Made by a program: the position numbers and the translations under genes. From the NCBI GenBank assembly GCA_046331175.1, contig JAXLRI010000017.1, positions 37,260 to 101,259 on the forward strand: 64,000 nt of DNA, written 5' to 3'. Source of the DNA: JAWKIW01 sp046331175. GTDB taxonomy: Bacteria; Actinomycetota; Acidimicrobiia; Acidimicrobiales; Acidimicrobilacustridaceae. This document shows, one piece after another, positions 61,014 to 64,000 of the stretch. The notes under the pieces are model-generated. The model searched no databases and was not told the origin of the DNA. It worked only from the letters and a program-made list of their open reading frames with translations. The first letter of the stretch is position 1, and each line of letters opens with the position of its first letter.

Positions 61014-61819
61014 TGCTGCGGTCCGGCCTGCCCGATGGCCTGCTGGAAGGCCGGCCGGCACGCCTTGTCGGCCGCCTGCACGGCGGGATCGTTGGGGTCG
61101 AGGCCCATGGACTGCAGCAGGCGGTTGCCGCCGCGGCCCCCGCCGTTGCCGCCCTGGCCCTGGCCGCCCTGGCCTTGGCCGCCCTGGCCTTGGCCGCCCT
61201 GGCCTTGGCCGCCCTGGCCTTGGCCGCCCGAGCTGCCCTGGCCGCCGGTGCCGCCCTGGCCGCCGGTGCCGCCCTGGCCCTGACCGCCACCGCCACCGCC
61301 GAAGCCGCCCTGGGGGAAGGTCGGGTCGGTCACGTTGGCCAGGCCCTGCGTGCGCATGCACTGGGCGTACTGGACGGCGGCGTCGCGCAGCTTGGAGGGG
61401 TCGACGTTGCCACGGCCGAAGTTCACGCCCTGCAGGTCGGAGCGGCACGCGGTCATGGCGTCGCGGAAGCTCTGCGATTGCGGGTCGAAGCCGGCGCTCT
61501 GGGCGTTGTCGCGGAACCCGCCGGCGTCGATGCGCCCCTGGGCGTCGACCTTGGGATCGGGGAAGCTCGGCACACCGTGCTCCCGCATGCACTTGGCGAA
61601 CGCCAGCACCTTCTCCTCGGTGCTCTTCTGGTCGGCCGGCGCCGTCGTCGCGGTGGCGTCACCGCTCAGGGAGGCGACGTCGCCGGACGATGCGCTGTCG
61701 GCGCTCGACTTCGAGCAGGCGGCGGCACCGAGCACGAGCAGGCCGGCGGTGGCGACGCCGAGGAGCAGGCGTCCCGTGGGAGGTCGGCTCCGGGTCGGCG
61801 CGTCGGGCGGGATCGTCAT
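61010..61819 (-). CDS. Lipoprotein with Cys motifs and Gly/Gln repeat, first gene of the efflux run
   Basis: A 269-aa lipoprotein: signal ending L-G-A-A-A-C (Cys35), a Ser/Thr linker, then a helical domain with paired motifs F-A-K-C-M-R-E-H-G and Y-A-Q-C-M-R-T-Q-G plus further Cys (A-C-R, A-C-R-P), followed by about 60 residues of G-Q-G-G-Q repeats inserted before the last Cys. AAAGGAG lies 6 bp before ATG 61819. A sensor or substrate-binding role for the system is inference. Confidence 0.75.
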   Translation of the reverse strand: MTIPPDAPTRSRPPTGRLLLGVATAGLLVLGAAACSKSSADSASSGDVASLSGDATATTAPADQKSTEEKVLAFAKCMREHGVPSFPDPKVDAQGRIDAGGFRDNAQSAGFDPQSQSFRDAMTACRSDLQGVNFGRGNVDPSKLRDAAVQYAQCMRTQGLANVTDPTFPQGGFGGGGGGQGQGGTGGQGGTGGQGSSGGQGQGGQGQGGQGQGGQGQGGQGQGGNGGGRGGNRLLQSMGLDPNDPAVQAADKACRPAFQQAIGQAGPQQ

Positions 61820-61980
61820 GGGGGCTCCTTTGCCCCCGGGCACCGGGCCCGGGGCAGACGTCGGCCCGCGGACGATCGCACCCCAGGGTCAGGTGGCCCT
61901 GGGAGAACCCTGGGAGCTCCGTGAGAACCGCGTCGCCGCGTCGAAGACGGCGGAGACGGTGGTCGGCCCCGGCGAGGTGG

Positions 61981-62769
61981 TCAGCTCTTCGGCTCGCCCT
62001 CGTAGCGCAGGGCGTCGACCTCGGGACCCTCCTCGGCGGGGCTCTCACCGGCCATCAGCTGGTAGATCAGCGCACCGAGGATCCCGCCGATGATCGGTGC
62101 CACCCAGAACAGCCAGAGCTGGCCGAGGGCGTCGCCGCCGACGAACAGCGCCGGGCCGGTGGAGCGAGCCGGGTTGACCGAGGTGTTGGTGACCGGGATC
62201 GAGACCAGGTGGATGAGGGTGAGCGTGAGGCCGATGGCCATCGGCGCGATGCCCTTGGGGGCCCGGGTGTCGGTGGAGCCCATGATCACGATCAGGAAGA
62301 TGGCGGTGAGGACGATCTCGACGATGAGGCAGGCGGCCAGGCTGTAGCCGCCGGGGGAGAAGTCGCCGTAGCCGTTGGTGGCGAAGGCGCCGGCGCCCTT
62401 GCGCAGGGCGTCGGCCGAGGCACCGGCCTTGCCGAGGGCGATGACCCACAGCACGCCGGCGGCGGCGATGGCGGCGACGACCTGCACGACGATGTACGGC
62501 AGCACGTCCTTCCACTCGAACCTGCCGCCGGCGGCGAGGCCGAGGGTCACGGCCGGGTTGAAGTGGCCGCCGGAGATGTGGCCGACGGCGTAGGCGCCGC
62601 CGAGCACGGTGAGGCCGAAGGCGAGGGAGACCCCGAGGAACCCGAGGCCGAGCCCGGTGTTGACGTTGCCGTCGAGGATCTTGGCGGCGAGCACCGCGCT
62701 CCCGCAGCCCCCGAGCACCAGCACGAACGTGCCGATGAACTCGGCGATGAGCCGTCGTGACAAGGCCAT
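61981..62769 (-). CDS. aqpZ: Aquaporin Z-like channel
   Basis: A 262-aa six-helix channel. Both NPA motifs are present (G-H-F-N-P-A-V-T-L and S-V-N-P-A-R-S), and I-H-L-V-S-I-P-V-T-N-T-S gives the His and Thr of the water-selective filter as in AqpZ. Passes water. Start ATG 62769, with AAGGAA about 9 bp upstream; a GTG at 62775 is also possible. The intergenic gap 62770-63009 holds nothing further recognised. Confidence 0.92.
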   Translation of the reverse strand: MALSRRLIAEFIGTFVLVLGGCGSAVLAAKILDGNVNTGLGLGFLGVSLAFGLTVLGGAYAVGHISGGHFNPAVTLGLAAGGRFEWKDVLPYIVVQVVAAIAAAGVLWVIALGKAGASADALRKGAGAFATNGYGDFSPGGYSLAACLIVEIVLTAIFLIVIMGSTDTRAPKGIAPMAIGLTLTLIHLVSIPVTNTSVNPARSTGPALFVGGDALGQLWLFWVAPIIGGILGALIYQLMAGESPAEEGPEVDALRYEGEPKS

Positions 62770-63009
62770 GGGCACCGTTCCTTCCCGGGTGGGACCAGAT
62801 GATGAGGTGGCCCCAGCCGATCGCCGCGGGTCGACGACAGCGTCGACGCTCCAAAACGTAGTCGGGTGGTGCCCGCCGCGGTCGGAACGACGGGCACCAC
62901 CCCCTCCGCCCGGCGAACCGGGCAGGGCGCACATCGTAGACACGATCAGGTGGCTTCGAGACATCGGGCCGGGGGGATCTCTCGGCCCCGCCTGCTGGTC
63001 AGACGGCGG

Positions 63010-64000
63010 TCAGGTCGGGCGGGGCCCGGTCAGCACCTGGGCCTGCACGGCCAGCACCCTCCGCAGGTCGACCGACGCCAGGTCGTCGACGTAGAGCTGC
63101 ACGGCCGACATCCCGAGCGGCCAGGCCTGACCGGCGGCGCCGAACGGCTCGGCGTCGTCGCCGAGCAGGGCGCGGTAGCCGGCGGCGTTGGCGGCGTTGC
63201 GTCGACGCAGCAGGCGGCGCACCTGGGGCAGGTGGCGGGACGCCAGGAACGCCTCCAGGCGGAAGTGGCGCCAGCGCTGGCGGCCAGGGGAGAGGCCACC
63301 GGCCCCGATCGACGCCAGCGCGTCGATGAGATCCCTGCCCTCGAGGGCGCGCGCCACGGCGTCGGCGTCGGCGGCCACGACCCGGGCGAGCAGCACGTCG
63401 ACCGCGTCGGCGACCAGATCGCCCTTGGTCGCATACCGCGTGTAGACGGCCCCGTCGGTCATCCCGGCCCGGCGGGCGATGCGCGAGACGGTGGCCCGCT
63501 CGACGCCGGATCGGGCGATCACCTCGGCGGTGGCGTCGATCAGCGCGTCGCGCAACGGCTCGCCGGTCTCGGCGACGGGGTCGATCATGCGCGCCGGGCG
63601 GACCCGCCCCGTCGACCGGGGCCGGTCACCGTCGGCGGCCAGCGCCGGCGCGAACCGGCGCAGCACCTGGTCCCAGTCGTGGCTGCGTGCGCCGGGAAGG
63701 CCGTAGAGCGCGGCCCCCCAGTAGAAGCCCAACGTGGACAGGACCTCGGCCCGGCGAGCACGGTCGCGGCCGCGCCCGGCGCCCCACGCGGTGAGCCAGC
63801 TCTGCACGTCGTCGGCGATGACCTCCTCGAGCTCGTCGATCCGCCGGGCGGCGACCAGCAGCTCGATGGTGGCGAGGTCGGCCGCGGTCGGGCGACGGAG
63901 TCGCCGGACGGCAGCCAGGTAGGCGGGTTCGTCCTCACAGCGGCCGTCGACGAGGAAGGTGACGAGGGCGTCGAGCTGGGCGTGGTGGCGATCGCGCAGG
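63010..64000 (-). CDS. Partial TetR-family regulator with two tandem TetR units
   Basis: The frame is open from 63010 to the window edge and gives at least 330 aa. The C-terminal half is a complete TetR unit: HTH in about 63580-63400 (V-E-R-A-T-V-S-R-I-A-R-R-A-G-M-T-D-G-A-V-Y-T-R-Y) and a ligand domain. The N-terminal half seen here (E-L-L-V-A-A-R-R-I-D-E-L, W-G-A-A-L-Y-G-L-P-G) looks like the effector domain of a second TetR unit whose HTH must lie beyond 64000. The fusion is unusual. Target genes are unknown. Confidence 0.75.
   Translation of the reverse strand, partial: LRDRHHAQLDALVTFLVDGRCEDEPAYLAAVRRLRRPTAADLATIELLVAARRIDELEEVIADDVQSWLTAWGAGRGRDRARRAEVLSTLGFYWGAALYGLPGARSHDWDQVLRRFAPALAADGDRPRSTGRVRPARMIDPVAETGEPLRDALIDATAEVIARSGVERATVSRIARRAGMTDGAVYTRYATKGDLVADAVDVLLARVVAADADAVARALEGRDLIDALASIGAGGLSPGRQRWRHFRLEAFLASRHLPQVRRLLRRRNAANAAGYRALLGDDAEPFGAAGQAWPLGMSAVQLYVDDLASVDLRRVLAVQAQVLTGPRPT

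Overview
This is a 64 kb piece of a very GC-rich chromosome, most likely from an actinobacterium of the Acidimicrobiia (Iamia/Ilumatobacter-like) type. The pointers are third-position G/C saturation, many GTG starts, two LLM-class F420-type oxidoreductases, a twin-arginine secreted intradiol dioxygenase, a LigD-type NHEJ polymerase, and an apparent habit of leaderless transcription (a TANNNT box 6-8 nt before the start codon of at least nine genes). The taxonomic call is inference; no rRNA or tRNA gene was seen.

Layout. 0.1-4.7 kb: a YceI/cytochrome c/copper-monooxygenase-like fusion, small membrane proteins and a barstar homologue, with two clusters of a 38-bp palindromic repeat. 4.75-7.3 kb: DrrAB-type ABC exporter plus MerR regulator behind a MerR-type promoter. 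7.4-13.3 kb: carotenoid-desaturase-like oxidoreductase, MFS exporter, Tat-exported repeat protein, CoA-binding protein and a frameshifted carboxymuconolactone decarboxylase-like gene. 13.4-19.7 kb: an accessory patch with a 49-bp tandem triplication, a methyltransferase whose 3' end recurs twice as debris, two lipoproteins, a VapBC pair and an AbiE-like (type IV) toxin-antitoxin pair with an inverted repeat at its promoter. 20.1 kb: a SelW/Rdx-family gene interrupted by an in-frame TGA exactly where the redox motif requires Cys/Sec (C-V-P-TGA), followed at the right distance by a bacterial SECIS-like hairpin; I read it as a selenoprotein. 20.4-28 kb: transglutaminase-like and ComB-like proteins, a flavin monooxygenase, a PIG-L deacetylase and a DHDPR-like reductase.

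28.1-43.3 kb: regulator/enzyme pairs with visible operators (SRPBCC/TetR, ArsR/SRPBCC/SnoaL), an amidohydrolase and an LLM oxidoreductase behind a KstR-like operator, MFS exporter, nitroreductase, beta-lactamase-fold hydrolase, a Cys/Met-metabolism PLP enzyme, an intradiol dioxygenase, a PhyH dioxygenase and a tiny secreted peptide. 43.4-53.9 kb: acyl-CoA thioesterase, HSL-type hydrolase, cupin, a 1027-aa SF1 helicase with a nuclease-like tail, a biotin-carrier/carboxyltransferase fusion, a BCP peroxiredoxin, LigD polymerase and a second LLM enzyme. 53.9-61.8 kb: a minus-strand run encoding lipoprotein, adaptor, ATPase, FtsX-like permease, second adaptor, OmpR regulator and histidine kinase; the first five overlap by 4 bp each and look like one MacAB-like export or sensing machine with its own two-component system. 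The window ends with aquaporin Z and a partial tandem-domain TetR regulator.

Three intergenic palindrome families are spread through the window: a 38-bp family (12 copies in 4 clusters, always just downstream of plus-strand genes), a roughly 50-bp family (5 copies) and a single long hairpin at 22.03 kb.
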